A stretch of DNA of 64,000 nt from Rachycentron canadum (lineage: Eukaryota > Chordata > Actinopteri > Carangiformes > Rachycentridae). Location of the stretch: positions 7,595,814 to 7,659,813 of the forward strand of contig CM076671.1 in the NCBI GenBank assembly GCA_038496675.1, in the 5' to 3' direction. This document shows positions 1 through 11,000 of this stretch, in pieces; the first letter of the stretch is position 1; each line of letters starts with the position of its first letter. The translations under genes were made by a program, and so were the position numbers. The notes beneath the pieces were generated by a model. The model was not told where the DNA came from, ran no database searches, and saw only the letters and a list, made by a program, of their open reading frames with translations.

Positions 1-114
1 TGGGTTCGCGTCCCGTTCGTTCCACAAATTCATTCGCGTGCGGCGGAGGGTGAGGGGACCGTGTTCCCTCCCCGAAAATTGGGAAGATAAAAACAGGGGG
101 TTATGCAACACGAC

Positions 115-351
115 ACAATGCGTTTAAAAGCTTTATTTTCCATAAATGAACCCCACTGGTGCATCCCCCCCTCCTTTTTGCCCACAATCCCCCAGAAATG
201 AAGGTAGGATACAAAATATTTAAAATATTTAATTGTAACTTCAAGCTACAACTAAATATTTAAAATATTTTGTATCTTACATCGAAGACTCGGCACAGGA
301 ACGGCGTCTCCTCGGTGGCTCCGTGGAACGTCTCTCCTCCTCTCGACTGGA
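115..351 (-). CDS. Possible 3'-terminal exon of an unidentified minus-strand gene (coding 277-351)
   Basis: Read on the minus strand, a T-rich tract ending in TGCTGCATCAG provides a plausible splice acceptor just before position 351. From there 25 codons run in phase 0 to a TAA at 279-277. The 24 residues are Ser/Glu/Arg-rich (SSREEERRSTEPPRRRR, then a short Ser/Cys tail). An AATAAA on the minus strand (plus TTTATT at 132-137) would close a 3' UTR of about 150 bases. No upstream exon of the same gene could be linked to it, because the sequence upstream is minisatellite. The product is not recognised. A chance open frame is a real alternative, since 25 codons is short. Confidence 0.3.
204..280. 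repeat. AT-rich imperfect palindrome (hairpin, 30-base arms)
   Basis: Left arm 208-237 and right arm 247-276 are reverse complements with only two mismatches, separated by a 9-base loop (238-246). Pairing continues for about four more bases outward with one mismatch. The arms are dominated by ATATTT/AAATAT. It could be a small MITE-like element or an RNA hairpin in a 3' UTR, because it abuts the possible TAA stop at 277-279. Confidence 0.7.
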
Positions 352-352
352 C

Positions 353-739
353 TGATGCAGCATCTGTATGAACATACAACAAAGTTGAGCATCAAAAAGT
401 GAACAATTGTGAACATATGTAGAATTTAAAGCAGGTACTAAAACTTGAAAGTGAAATATGACATAATGGGTGAATAATCTGAATTTTGTCCAGTCAATTA
501 TGATGTTTGACTAAAATATAGAAAATATTTTTGATACAGTGACATAAGAAATAACTACATCAACAATATAGACTATAGAATAATCCATTTTATATCAGAG
601 AGGTAATTCTGGTACACATGGGTGGTAACTTTAAATTAAAACAGTGACCCCTTGTGCCATATGTGTATGTATGCGTTTCTCTCCCATTTCAGCCTAACTC
701 ATGGTGCACTTATTAAAAAGTGAAAACTGAAGCAAAATT
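353..739. other. AT-rich unique sequence, no feature seen
   Basis: This stretch lies between the possible terminal exon and the minisatellite. I see no open frame, splice-site pair or repeat that I can support. Confidence 0.5.
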
Positions 740-749
740 ACCACAGAGA

Positions 750-1232
750 GATGCAAAACCACCTCAAACAGAAGCAAAAAGACTACAAAAAGATGCAAAA
801 CCACCTCAAAAAGAAGCAAAATGACTACAAAAAGATACAAAACCACCTCAAACAGATGCAAAAAGACTACCAAAAGATACAAAACCACCTCAAAAAGATA
901 CAAAACCATCTCAAACAGAAGCAAAAAGACTACAAAAAGATACAAAACCACCTCATAAAGATGCAAAACCACCTCAAACAGATGCAAAAAGACTACAAAA
1001 AGATGCAAAACCACCTCAAAAAGATACAAAACCATCTCAAACAGAAGCAAAAAGACTGCAAAAAGATACAAAACCACCTCAAACAGAAGCAAAAAGACTA
1101 CAAAAAGATACAAAACCACCTCAAAAAGATACAAAACCACCTCAAACAGAAGCAAAAAGACAACAAAAAGATACAAAACCACTTAAAAAAGAAGCAAAAA
1201 GACTACAAAGAGTTGCAAAACCACCAGAGATG
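750..1232. repeat. 21-bp minisatellite, two monomer types, 22 full monomers
   Basis: From 750 to 1211 there are 22 consecutive monomers of exactly 21 bp with no insertion or deletion, followed by a partial 23rd. Monomers begin GATRCAAAA or GAAGCAAAA. One class continues CCACCTC and the other GACTAC, so many pairs form a 42-bp higher unit, although the alternation is irregular. The period is a multiple of three, so both strands stay open. The plus strand would read K/Q/N-rich heptapeptides (KDYKKIQ, NHLKQKQ) and the minus strand V/L/F-rich ones (FEVVLYL). The open frames are a by-product of the period and are not evidence of a protein. Confidence 0.92.
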
Positions 1233-2312
1233 TATAACCACAAACAGCAAAGTAACTACAGATGCAAAATGAACTACAAAGACGTGCAAAATGGCAATGA
1301 AGAGACCACAAACAGACAGTAAATTACCACAGAGACACAAAACGACCACAACCAGAGGAAAATTATCTACAAATAGATGCATATTCCACTAAGAGATGCA
1401 GAATGACGACAGAGAAGAGGCAAAGTGACGACAAAGACAAGGCAAAGACATCCACAAATGGATGCAAATTCTCGACAGATCTACAAAGTCAGCACAAGAA
1501 GAGGCAAACAACAAGAAATGGATGCAAATAAACTTTGTGATGACAAATAAATGGGCAAAACCACAAACAGAAGTGAAATGATTACAAGCAAATGCATGTT
1601 CCACGAAGAGACGCAAACTGTGACAACAAAGAGATGCAAACGACAAAACAGTGCAAAGTGCAAAACAACAACAAAGACAAGTGCAAAAGGACAACAAACG
1701 CAAGAAAAACGGCAACAGAGGTGCACAGCAACCACAGAGAGACGCACAACAACGAGAAACAGATCCAAATAACCTACAAAGACACACAAGATGACTACGA
1801 ATACATACACATTCAACTAAGAGATGCAAAATGACAACAGATATGCAAAACAACTACAAGCAGAGGAAAAGTAACTACGAAGATACGCAAAATGGCAAGA
1901 AACAGGCGCAAAACAACCATGAAAACACACAAAACCACCACAAACGGATGTCAATTGACTACCAAGAGATGCATGGCAACCATGAAGAGACGCTAAATAT
2001 GCAAAATCACCACAATTAGAGGCAAGACGAAGCAAAACAATAAGAAACGGGTGGAAATAAACTGCATAGATGTGCAAAAACTGACACAAACTGACGATAT
2101 ACAGACGATATATTGATCCATATTCCACTAGCAGCCGCAAAATGACTATAGATATGCAACACAACCACAAGGAGAGAGACAAAGTAACTCCAAAGACATG
2201 CAAAACAACAAGAAATTGGTGCAAAATCACCACAAGGAGACAACAAAACACATGCAAATAGACTATAAAGACGCGCAAAATGTCCACACACAGAAGCTAA
2301 ATGGCTACAAAG
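1233..2312. repeat. Decayed continuation of the 21-bp minisatellite
   Basis: Words such as GATGCAAAATGAC, ACTACAAAGA, CCACAAACAGA and AGAGATGCAAAA recur about every 20-22 bases until about 2312, with many substitutions and small indels. The word set is that of the ordered array at 750-1232, so this looks like an older, diverged part of the same array. The open frames on both strands here (for example 1389-1853 and 1817-2287 on the minus strand) are repeat-derived. Confidence 0.8.
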
Positions 2313-2415
2313 AGAGATTGAATTAGTCTTTCAACAACTACCTGGGATATATTGATTATTGATATTAAACACGCAGTCAAGCATCAAACGCCCTTATTCT
2401 GCAGCATCAGAGAAA

Positions 2416-2703
2416 GAGCTGCAGTGTCTCCATCATCTTTCTCTGTGGCTTCGGGGCTTGTGGGAACATCCCTCGCCTGCACGGACGGCAGCATCTTGGA
2501 TTTCTGGATCCTGGACCCGGCGCATCCACCATTTCATTCTGACCTGCACCTCATACACCAGCGGCTACGGCGTATGCTCACGAGACTGTTGGCCTCCATC
2601 GCCCCACGTTACGCTCGAAAAGATGCCGTTTACATGCGTGACAGCATCAGGGAGGGTGATTTTCAGGGTGGGAGAGACCTCTGCACCAATGCTTGATACA
2701 AGC
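2416..2703 (+). repeat. Left arm of a diverged inverted duplication
   Basis: This GC-richer segment matches, in reverse complement, the segment at 3206-3515. The shared landmarks are in the same order: GAGCTG near the outer end, GGGAACATCCCTC (versus GGAACGTCCCTC), GCAGCATCTTGG, CTGGACC, and ACCAATGCTTGATACA at the inner end. The last is a 16-base exact match. Both strands contain medium-length open frames, and one minus-strand frame is interrupted by a TAG at about 2573. The pair could be the terminal inverted repeats of a degraded element of about 1.1 kb, or two broken copies of an old coding sequence. Confidence 0.6.
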
Positions 2704-3205
2704 TGCAGCTCTGTGTGTAGAGTTTGTACTAACCATGGTGGGACAACACTTTACTTTTGGTCATTTTATTGCATTATTGAATTATTTGTGCTATTGGACA
2801 TTTCATTGCTGGACATTTAAGAATTGGGAATATGCATATCACATACTTGCTCCTATACAGATAAACATGAACATATAGAGAATAGCTTTGGATGATCAGT
2901 TGTTTTTTTTCCCATCCACATACATTTAGAAAAATGTATAAACTGAACAGTAATTTTTATTGATGTCAATGTTGAACTTTTAAGAAATAAGAATAAAAAC
3001 ACATTTTTTCGGAAAAAAATGATTGTGATGAAAAAAAATTGAGATCATGACATTTGTCTTTATTTTACATTCTAAAATACAAGAAAAATTCACAAATCAG
3101 ACACTGGGTGTAGTAGAATCATTAGGTATCATGTGATGTGTGGACTATCTACCAATAAGAAACCCATCTTTCCAAGGTCATCTCTCGAACTGAATAGCAA
3201 CCTGT
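2704..3205. other. AT-rich spacer between the inverted arms
   Basis: The spacer is A/T-rich with poly-A/T runs and no convincing open frame or splice signal. If the flanking arms are terminal repeats, this would be the remains of the internal part, but no transposase-like reading was seen. Confidence 0.5.
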
Positions 3206-3515
3206 ATCAAGCATTGGTTCATTTCAATCTTTAAGACTGGTCTCATCACCATCACCGATGCCATCTTGGATCTGGATTCCATTTCCTGCGATTTCACCGT
3301 GAACACGTCAAATAGTTTATTGGGACGACTGAACACTCATTAACGCTCACGACGAAGCCAACGGGGAGGAGGATGCAGATCAGTTGGGGGAGCTTTACAA
3401 TGAAAGTCAGGTCCAGAACACCCAAGATGCTGCTGTGCCGGTCGCGGAGGGACGTTCCTGCAACCACGCTGGAGCTCTTAACCTGATGCCTGGAGAAAAC
3501 AGCTCATTGTGCATC
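3206..3515 (-). repeat. Right arm of a diverged inverted duplication
   Basis: This is the partner of 2416-2703 in opposite orientation. Read on the minus strand it runs GAGCTG, GGAACGTCCCTC, AGCAGCATCTTGGG, CTGGACC and, near 3225-3208, ACCAATGCTTGATACA. It also contains an AATAAA on the minus strand (plus TTTATT near 3317), which could serve as a polyadenylation signal for the exon chain upstream at 3760-5115. Whether that is functional or incidental cannot be told from the sequence. Confidence 0.6.
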
Positions 3516-3759
3516 GGTTAACATGCCAAGCACACAAAGGACCGACAGGAATTAAGACCATTTCACTTGGTAAATGTGACCAGAACGCCTCCAATTTCCG
3601 ATCTTTATGCTGAAGATAAGCTAACTAGCTGCTGCCTTAGCTTCCACCCCTTTCCTCCTCCATCTGACTCGAGGCAACCAGGGCCAGGGGCCCAATATGT
3701 GCAGTTGAATGTTTAAAAATAAAAAATAGTAAGTCATACAATGACAATTTTAAACTCAC

Positions 3760-5115
3760 CAAGCAACAACACTCCTGTGTTAGGTGGGTGACATCAGTCA
3801 TGGCCGCCACACTCCTGTTCAGAGTACACATACAAACACAGATACAAATATATCAGACATATGAAGAAAAGGATGAAAACCATGTTCACATTTTGCATGT
3901 TTCATTAAATAGTTGCAGCATTTTGTGCATCATTTCTTTCCTTATTTTACTTGTGGCACACAGGATTTCATGATTGAGAATGATTGAAGATGAAGTGATG
4001 AGACGATAACACTAATTTAATATAAAGCGAGGATCTTACCAGAGGAGGAGGAGGAGCCCATATTTGTCCCTTTGTGGCGTCATGAATCGACTCAACACCC
4101 GTGATGAAGGCAACTCCAGCTCATAGATGTAGCAGGAAACGAACACAGTACACACACATGCATTAGCGCTCAGTCACATTGTTCAGAATTGAGAGTTTAA
4201 TGTTCAAATATACGGCTGCTTGACTAAAACTCACCTTTCGCTGCTGGAAGCTGAGCCTCTTGTCCTTGGACTTCTCTTCTGTTGCCCAGAAGTCGGTTCC
4301 CACCACCAACAGACCTGGTCAATGCAGAAAAGTTGTGCATTTTCAAGTAAATATAAGCTCAGGTGCTAAAAACAGCGAATGAAAGGATAATTTCATACTC
4401 GAATGCCCAGTGAGAAAAAAATTTAATAAAATAAAGCTACAGCCAAATTGTTCTCGTCTTTAAAAAAGGGACTGGGGCCTGAGCAAACTTTAGCTCAGGG
4501 GTTCCACATCTAAATGAATTGCCTGGGATTATACAAGCTGTGAGAAAAAAAAAAAAAAAAAAAAAAAAAACTGGAGCCAAAAAGTGTCTTGTCAACAAAG
4601 CCTGAGTAGAGGCTGTGTCCTGTGAGTGAAGTTTGTGTGTAGTTACCTTGTCTTCAGGCAAAGCGGGGCGATCCCAGCACCTCCGGACCTGAGGCCTGAA
4701 ACTCCATTGATACTTGTGTTTGAGAAGGTGAAGACGGAGGAAAAAAAAGGAGGCGGGGCTTTAAATTAGCAATCAGCACACCTGGGGTGAGAGAGAGCGA
4801 GAGAGACACACACACACACACACACACACACACAGCAATATAGTCAATAGTGTTTAATAAGAATAGTAATATTGAACAGACTCTGTTTATCAATCTACAC
4901 ATTTAAAATTTAAATTAAACTCATTTGAAACACAGATTTTATATATCCATTTAGATATTTGCAGGCATAGGACTGGGCTCCAAAAAAAAAAAAAAAGGTG
5001 CCATAATAAAGGAGCTGTTTCTGATGTGTCATGTCATAGATGTTGATACTCACCTGCCACGTGAAGCACATACAGTGTGGTTGTGTCTCCAGCTCTCTGG
5101 GTTCTGGAGCTCCAT
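3760..5115 (-). CDS. Candidate small spliced gene, 102-codon frame, unknown product
   Basis: Five exon-like segments with GT-AG borders can be chained on the minus strand: 5115-5054 (starts with ATG), 4712-4647, 4314-4235, 4119-4040 and 3814-3760. Phases are compatible at every junction. The frame begins MELQNPESWRHNH, passes through GVAFITGVESIHDATKG and WAPPPP, and stops at TGA 3796-3794, giving 102 residues. Donors are GTGAGT, GTAACT, GTGAGT, GTAAGA and GTGAGT. No domain, signal peptide or membrane segment is evident in this frame and I do not recognise the family. A caveat is that exon 3 is open in all three frames. Skipping exon 2 gives a different long frame (LLVVGTDFWATEEKSKDKR in exon 3, LSRFMTPQRDKYG in exon 4). 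The transcript may be real while the coding frame is uncertain, or it may be a lncRNA. Confidence 0.33.
4545..4570. repeat. Poly-A run
   Basis: About 26 consecutive A residues lie between candidate exons 2 and 3 of the minus-strand unit. Other A-runs occur near 4983 and 5252. Confidence 0.9.
4806..4834. repeat. (CA)n microsatellite
   Basis: An uninterrupted CA tract of about 14 units, preceded by a short GA-rich stretch. Confidence 0.95.
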
Positions 5116-6940
5116 GTTCAAATATTAAACCAATAATATTGAACCTATTGGAAAGAACCCCCCCCCCCCCTCACCCCCAGCACTAAAACACTTGTTTGCA
5201 ATTCATGGGTCTAATGTGCGTCTTTGTGCGTCATGTGTACTAAAATTTAAAAAAAAAAAAAAAAAAAAAGGAAAAGAAAGAAATTGGTCCAAGAAATAGC
5301 ATTAAACATTTTGAAAACATGCATTTTTAACATGCTTTAAATGAGACACAAACCATTTAAGTGTTAACATGATCATACGCAATCAAAAAATTAAATGCAA
5401 CAAGAAATGAAGACAACGTGGAAACATCTCTACCACACACACTCAATGCAATCAGACAGTTTGAAGTATTGTAGTCAGCAATGGAAACGAAAATGATCTT
5501 GCATAAATCATAATGAGAATCCTTTTATTATTTTAATTTCTTCTTGAGCCTGTTTAGTATAACACTTCTGTTGCGACCACATTATTTCACCATGATACAA
5601 TCATTTCAATAAGGATTTATTATGGTGATTTAATTAAACCACTGATTCCTGTTCCAGCCTCAGACTCTGGTCATGTTTGTGTTTATGTTGTAGCAGTGAT
5701 GCATAATTCATTTTCGTATTTGTATTGCGCACTGTCTTTCCTCATATTTGTCATTTATGAGGTTCTGTCATGTGAAGAAAAACAAGTTCTTTTGGCCCCA
5801 TTATCTTTAAAGCGTTTGAAGCAGTGCTGCTTGGGAGGGACAGGAACAAACCACGGCATACAACTGATACGCAATTTATTTAATTATGATCACACATGTC
5901 CATTTTACTACAACATCAGGTTTCCTTCAGTGCATTTCATAGGTCAGCAAGACAACCAGTAGAATTCAAAACCAAGAAAATGTCAAAACCTGGAATAAAA
6001 GTGCTTTGTCGCCTCCTAACTTCAAGCACTGGTTCTTAAAAAGAAAACAAAAACACACACACAAATAATACATCCACCATTTTGCATCTGTCAAGTAAGT
6101 AAATGATGGAAATGCTGTGCTCCTTCGCTGGAAGACACACACAGAAAGAGTTTGCATAAGGCACCAAGACTTGGAGGGAGTAGCTTATCAATGGCAGGGT
6201 GGAGTTGCTCTTTCTGTAAAGAAGTGGAAACTGTTCTGACTTGATACTTGGATGCTTTGAGAGTGTGGCTTTTAGGGAGAAATTAAACAAAAAAAAAAAA
6301 CAAAAAAACAAGTTTATTACATGTACATCACAGTATAGATTGGAATTATTTCCAAAGGAAACACAAACACTGACAGAACAAGAAATGTTAACATCTCTAT
6401 ACAAAAAGTGGCTCTAAAAATAAGAGCAATTAAAGCGCAGGATGGAGGAGGGGTGAAGACACATTCAAAGAAAATATTTATTTGCATTACAAAACAAGCA
6501 AATTTGGTTAAAAGCTTTTACAGCACACATTTGGAGATGGAAGTTATGCAGACACAGAACAGGATACTTTCTGCAATGACTGGGAACTTTGCTTATCATG
6601 CATGTGGGAGCTCCTCCATCCACCCCAACGCCACAAAAGTAAAAATGGAGAAAGACGAGAGCACTGGGGAAGTGATCTTCAGATGCATTCACATGTGACT
6701 CAGTCGGGAGATGATTTAAAATTTGGTTAATTGTCAGCTGGTCTACAACATGCCATTCTAGCAGCGTGACTTCATTCAATATATCAATTTCAATAGCATC
6801 AAACAAGTACACAAATAATAATTTAGAGAGAAATTTAATGACTTCAAATCAACACACACTAAATATCTAAATGCACACAATCATCTGATATTAAACCAAT
6901 AAAGGTAACGCTCAGATTCAGTAAAATGCCGACAACTTTA
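5116..6940. other. Non-coding, AT-rich; no gene seen
   Basis: The stretch holds a C-run at 5158-5170 and A-rich tracts near 5252 and 6290. The open frames (for example 6036-6404 on the minus strand) are short, low-complexity or Phe/Leu-rich, and show no splice context or family resemblance. Confidence 0.5.
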
Positions 6941-7962
6941 TGCATGAAGATCAATTTATTTCTGTAGAGTCTTAACCATTTATTGCTTCTCTATGTTTTA
7001 TACTATTACAACCGTAATTTCTTTGTAGTTATGATCCACTTAGACACCATTCATAAAAACATATACTGCTTATCACTACATTATATTGTGTCAGAAACCC
7101 TTTGCCTATGTCAGTGTGATCGTCAGTTTTGTCTCACCCTGGGCTTTGAGTCTTCGGAATTAATAAAACAAGGCCTGAAGAATGAGACACAGCTGCATTT
7201 TGGGAATTGTAGGCTCGTCACCCTTTTCTCTAATAAAAACTGTGACTTTAAAAGGAATTTAAGTCAAGATTTGTTGCCGATATCAGAACTGATGTCTATC
7301 ACCTTCAAGAGGAAGCAACAGCCAGGAGCCAGTTAGCCTAGCTTAGCATAAAGACACAAGGGGAAAAAGGAGCAGCAAGGGGATAAGCTAATCTTTGAGC
7401 TCAGAACATTGTGTGCATGAAGATATACTGATTTACAGCGGAAGTGAGTTCTGTTTATAGTGTTGGAAACAGTTCTTGGGTTTAACATTGTTGAACTTTG
7501 CTCACTGAGACTTTACATTGACATACACAGAATCCAATTTACAACAGGTTGAACTGTTGGATATTTTATCAGTTTAAAAAAGAAAAAAGAAAAAAAGAAC
7601 CATATCCAGGTTGATCAGCAGAACCCAAACTTAGAGTATCATTCATCTGACTATCTTAAGGCTGTGTAAATAAGAGTACCATTACCTGTACATGAATATG
7701 TTTTCATAGACATTGGATTGTTAAAAAAAAAACAAAAAAAAAACTGATCAGCAGTACAAAAGCTTGTACTTCGAGGCTTCGTGAACATCATGAGCGAGAT
7801 TTGAGAACACCCTCAGTCGTGCGGTCTCTGTCCTTCTCCCCCATGTTGCATCCATCTGTACTGTCAGTGCAGGTCATGCTCTCATTTCACTCACGCACAC
7901 ACACACACACACACACATTCCTGAATCTACAGTATCAACATCCAAGATGCAGTATGAAGAAA
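6940..7962 (-). other. osbpl11: Probable 3' UTR of the osbpl11 gene
   Basis: This is the sequence downstream of the TAG stop at 7965-7963. The first AATAAA signals met on the minus strand are at 6984-6979 and 6960-6955, close together. That would give a 3' UTR of about 1 kb. A (CA)n tract (7896-7917) lies just after the stop codon. The exact cleavage site is not visible. Confidence 0.45.
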
Positions 7963-8019
7963 CTAGGATTTGAATGCAGAGTTTTTCCAAAGTGGCTTGT
8001 GATAAACCCAGCCTTCACC
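7963..8019 (-). CDS. osbpl11: osbpl11 coding exon 13 (C-terminus)
   Basis: This short terminal exon encodes GEGWVYHKPLWKNSAFKS followed by TAG. Its acceptor polypyrimidine tract is a (TCC)n microsatellite (8022-8059 on the plus strand). The WVYHKPLWK motif is conserved; the last six residues differ from mammalian OSBPL11. Confidence 0.9.
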   Translation of the reverse strand, partial: GEGWVYHKPLWKNSAFKS

Positions 8020-11000
8020 CTGGAGGAGGAGGAGGAGGAGGATGAGGAGGAGGAGGAGAGAAAACTATGATCAATATATTCTGATGGTTTCATAAATCAT
8101 TTTCAGCAGTGAGTCTGCAAAGCTGTTTAATCCAATGATGTATGAATGGTGGGATCATCGGGTTTGGGGTTGAAGATGATTTGTGGTGATGTGGTACAAA
8201 TAAAAAACATGAAAAAAAAATCTAAACATAAACAGGTGCTTTGTTCTTTTTGGTGATGGGTTTTTTCATGACAGAAAGGAAGACAGAAAGTCCCCATGGT
8301 GGAAGGTAGGATCTATCCCCTTATCCACCAAAATGAGCAAATATAAGCGCTGGTGAAGCTTCTAATAAAAGCTGCAAGTTTGACTTTCTTTTCGGACTGA
8401 GGACACACAACTGTGAGGAGCCATGTCATCACAACACACAAAGATGCTGGGAAGGGAGAGTGAGCCAGGAGCTGCACATCGATATGGTGGAAGAGTTGGG
8501 AGGCTCTGTGAGACGCTTCGATAAGTGATTGTGTGTTTTTTATGTTATTTCTTATTATTATAAAACTGCTGCCACTTCTTGTTCTTATGGTATGGGACAG
8601 ATGTGCATGCAGAGACTTGTGCAGGTCAGAGGGTTTTTTGTAGCTAGTCTTTTTGTGTCAAAAGTCATCAAAATGATCTTTTATTTTATCTTAAATTTAA
8701 AAGGAGACCACACCTCTGCACGCATTTCAATTTAAATGTCCCAGATTTTGGGGAAATTGAAAATAGCTTTGTGCAAGGTGAGAAGCCTCTCGTGCTCAAG
8801 GTGATTTAAAATTTATCTGGAGTCAGCAGAGATAGCCTGAGCACAGGTGACCTTTAACAAACTACACTGTAACCCAACCTCATACTCTGACATTCTTGCT
8901 GTGTAAAGTTATGTTGCTATGATGCCAAATCTTCACGATGGTGAAATAAAATAAGTTGCACAATAGCTGCAAATGTGTTGTGTTCATCTTGCTCACCTCT
9001 CTGTCAAAGTATCTGGTCCTCCAGGCAGTTTCGGTCTCAGCACGATGCCGCTCCTCTGTCCGCTGCCTCTCCTCCAGAATCCTCTTGTGCTCTGTGGCTT
9101 TGTCTATGTCCTTCAGCCTCAAGGACTCTGTCACATGCTGCCACAGACGTCTGACTCACAGCAAACAGAAAAGCGAATCAGACACACAAGCATTCAACTA
9201 TTAATGCCTGAGCTGAAAGAAAATAAACATCAGGTGTGAGGCCACTTCTTCAGACCTGGATTCCGTTGGTCCCTGTTTCTCAATTGGCCGGACATGCTTC
9301 CTCGTTACAGGCAGCTTGGTGACGTCCACCACCCTCGTCTCTCCGTTGGTGTAGCTGAACTCCAAGACGCCGTTCCACTCGCCCTGCACACGACACACCA
9401 CTGCGTTGGTCGAGTTGTGCTTCACCTCTGCTGTTACCCTACATTTGGAGCAGCAAATTACAATGACTAAATGCACATTACATCCCATGTGACTTCTTGA
9501 GGCTGCCGAGAAGAAAAATTAGAACAAAAACAATACTGTAACACACACTTGGAGAGGAGGAGAGACTCACTTGTGGAGTTTGCCACCATAAAAAGGTTTA
9601 GTCTGGAAAGTGATGACTGCTGAGTAGCCTGACTTGGCGCAGCTGATGTTGACTTTGCCGCCCAGTTCCACCCAGGGAACAGTGAGGATGGAGCGTGCAT
9701 ACGCACACGGCAATGTGAAGGTGTACTCTTCATCATGCTCCAGCAAATACAGACAACCTGGGAAAGTCATTTCGACAGAAAATTAGATGCAAAATGCAAG
9801 ATGTAAAACAACAGACTTGATTTGTAAGACTAAATGATTTATAACTGGCTGTTCACGAGATTGAAGCTGTGTCTTAAACCGTTTTGTTCTTGTAGCAGCA
9901 AATGAATGAAGTGTCATTAACTCATAAAAGCTATGGTGGTTTAATGATTCAAATCCAGTGATATTTATTTGCCTTAAGAATAAGGCGGGAAAGCGTGTGT
10001 CAGTTAAAAATGTTTCTGATGGTTGCTGCTATTCCACTTGTATGTCAATAAAAACACTATACTGGCTTACCTTCACCAATCATTGATACTCCAATGGACA
10101 TCCCCATGAACTTGCTCTTGGTCCACACATGTGTGTTCACACACATCCGTCTCTCGTGGCATTCAGCGTAAAACCCAGACACAGGGGGGTGATGGGACAC
10201 CTGCTCTGCCACAAAGCGCACTTGGTAAGGGTCCTGGCAAGATGCTGTCTCTGCGCTCCCCTGCGAGGGATCCTTGGAGGCCTCTGGTTTCTTGGGTACC
10301 TTCCATGAGCAGTGGAAGGTCTCACCGATGATGGGGTTGTAGGGCTTCTTGGCGATGGCGCCCTTGCGGCCTTCATGGAAGGAGGTGAGGTAGTATTCCA
10401 CAAACCGGACCATGCGGTCTTCCGGGCTGCTGCCATCAGTGATGGCCACAAAGAGGTCTGGGTGAGACATGAAGTCGGCGTACATCTCCAGCAGAGAGCG
10501 CTTCTCTAGAATGAAGGTGGGGAGGACCACCTGGGAGGAAAGTCCAAATAAATAGGATCAGTGTGTATTTGTTTTTGTTGGAAATACTCAAGATACAGGA
10601 AGTGTAAGATTATAAGATTAGCTGCTTCCCAACTTTTCATTTTATTCATTACCACATTATCGAGGGACTGACGATGCAACGTACACCTGACCTGACCTTG
10701 GGGTTACATTGTCCTCTAGATCTGAGGTGAGACAATGGATCCAGATAAACGCGATAAATCAGAAACCTAAGAGGAGGATATCCAAAGACTAGAACAAATT
10801 GACACGAAAGGATAGAGTGTCTATCTAGGACTTAATTCTTGGTGTTAAGTGTGTGTCCAGGACGAGTAATTACACAGCGAGAAGTGCTGGGAGAATAAAC
10901 TATTCTAGTCGTCCCTGTTATTTTTGGCAAAAAAATAAACTGAAGGATAACGTAGATGACTTCAATTTCACACCTCAGGGTGTCATAATTCATCATAAAT

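Noticed and set aside
694..1272. Open frames of 162 and 173 codons on opposite strands
   Set aside because: Both are generated by the stop-free 21-bp tandem repeat. No start context, splice sites or non-repeat flanks support a protein.
1389..2291. Cys/Val/Leu-rich minus-strand frames (154, 111, 156 and 91 codons)
   Set aside because: They lie in the decayed minisatellite and use its vocabulary in reverse.
10131..10509. Plus-strand frames opposite osbpl11 exon 9
   Set aside because: They are antisense shadows of a well-supported coding exon.
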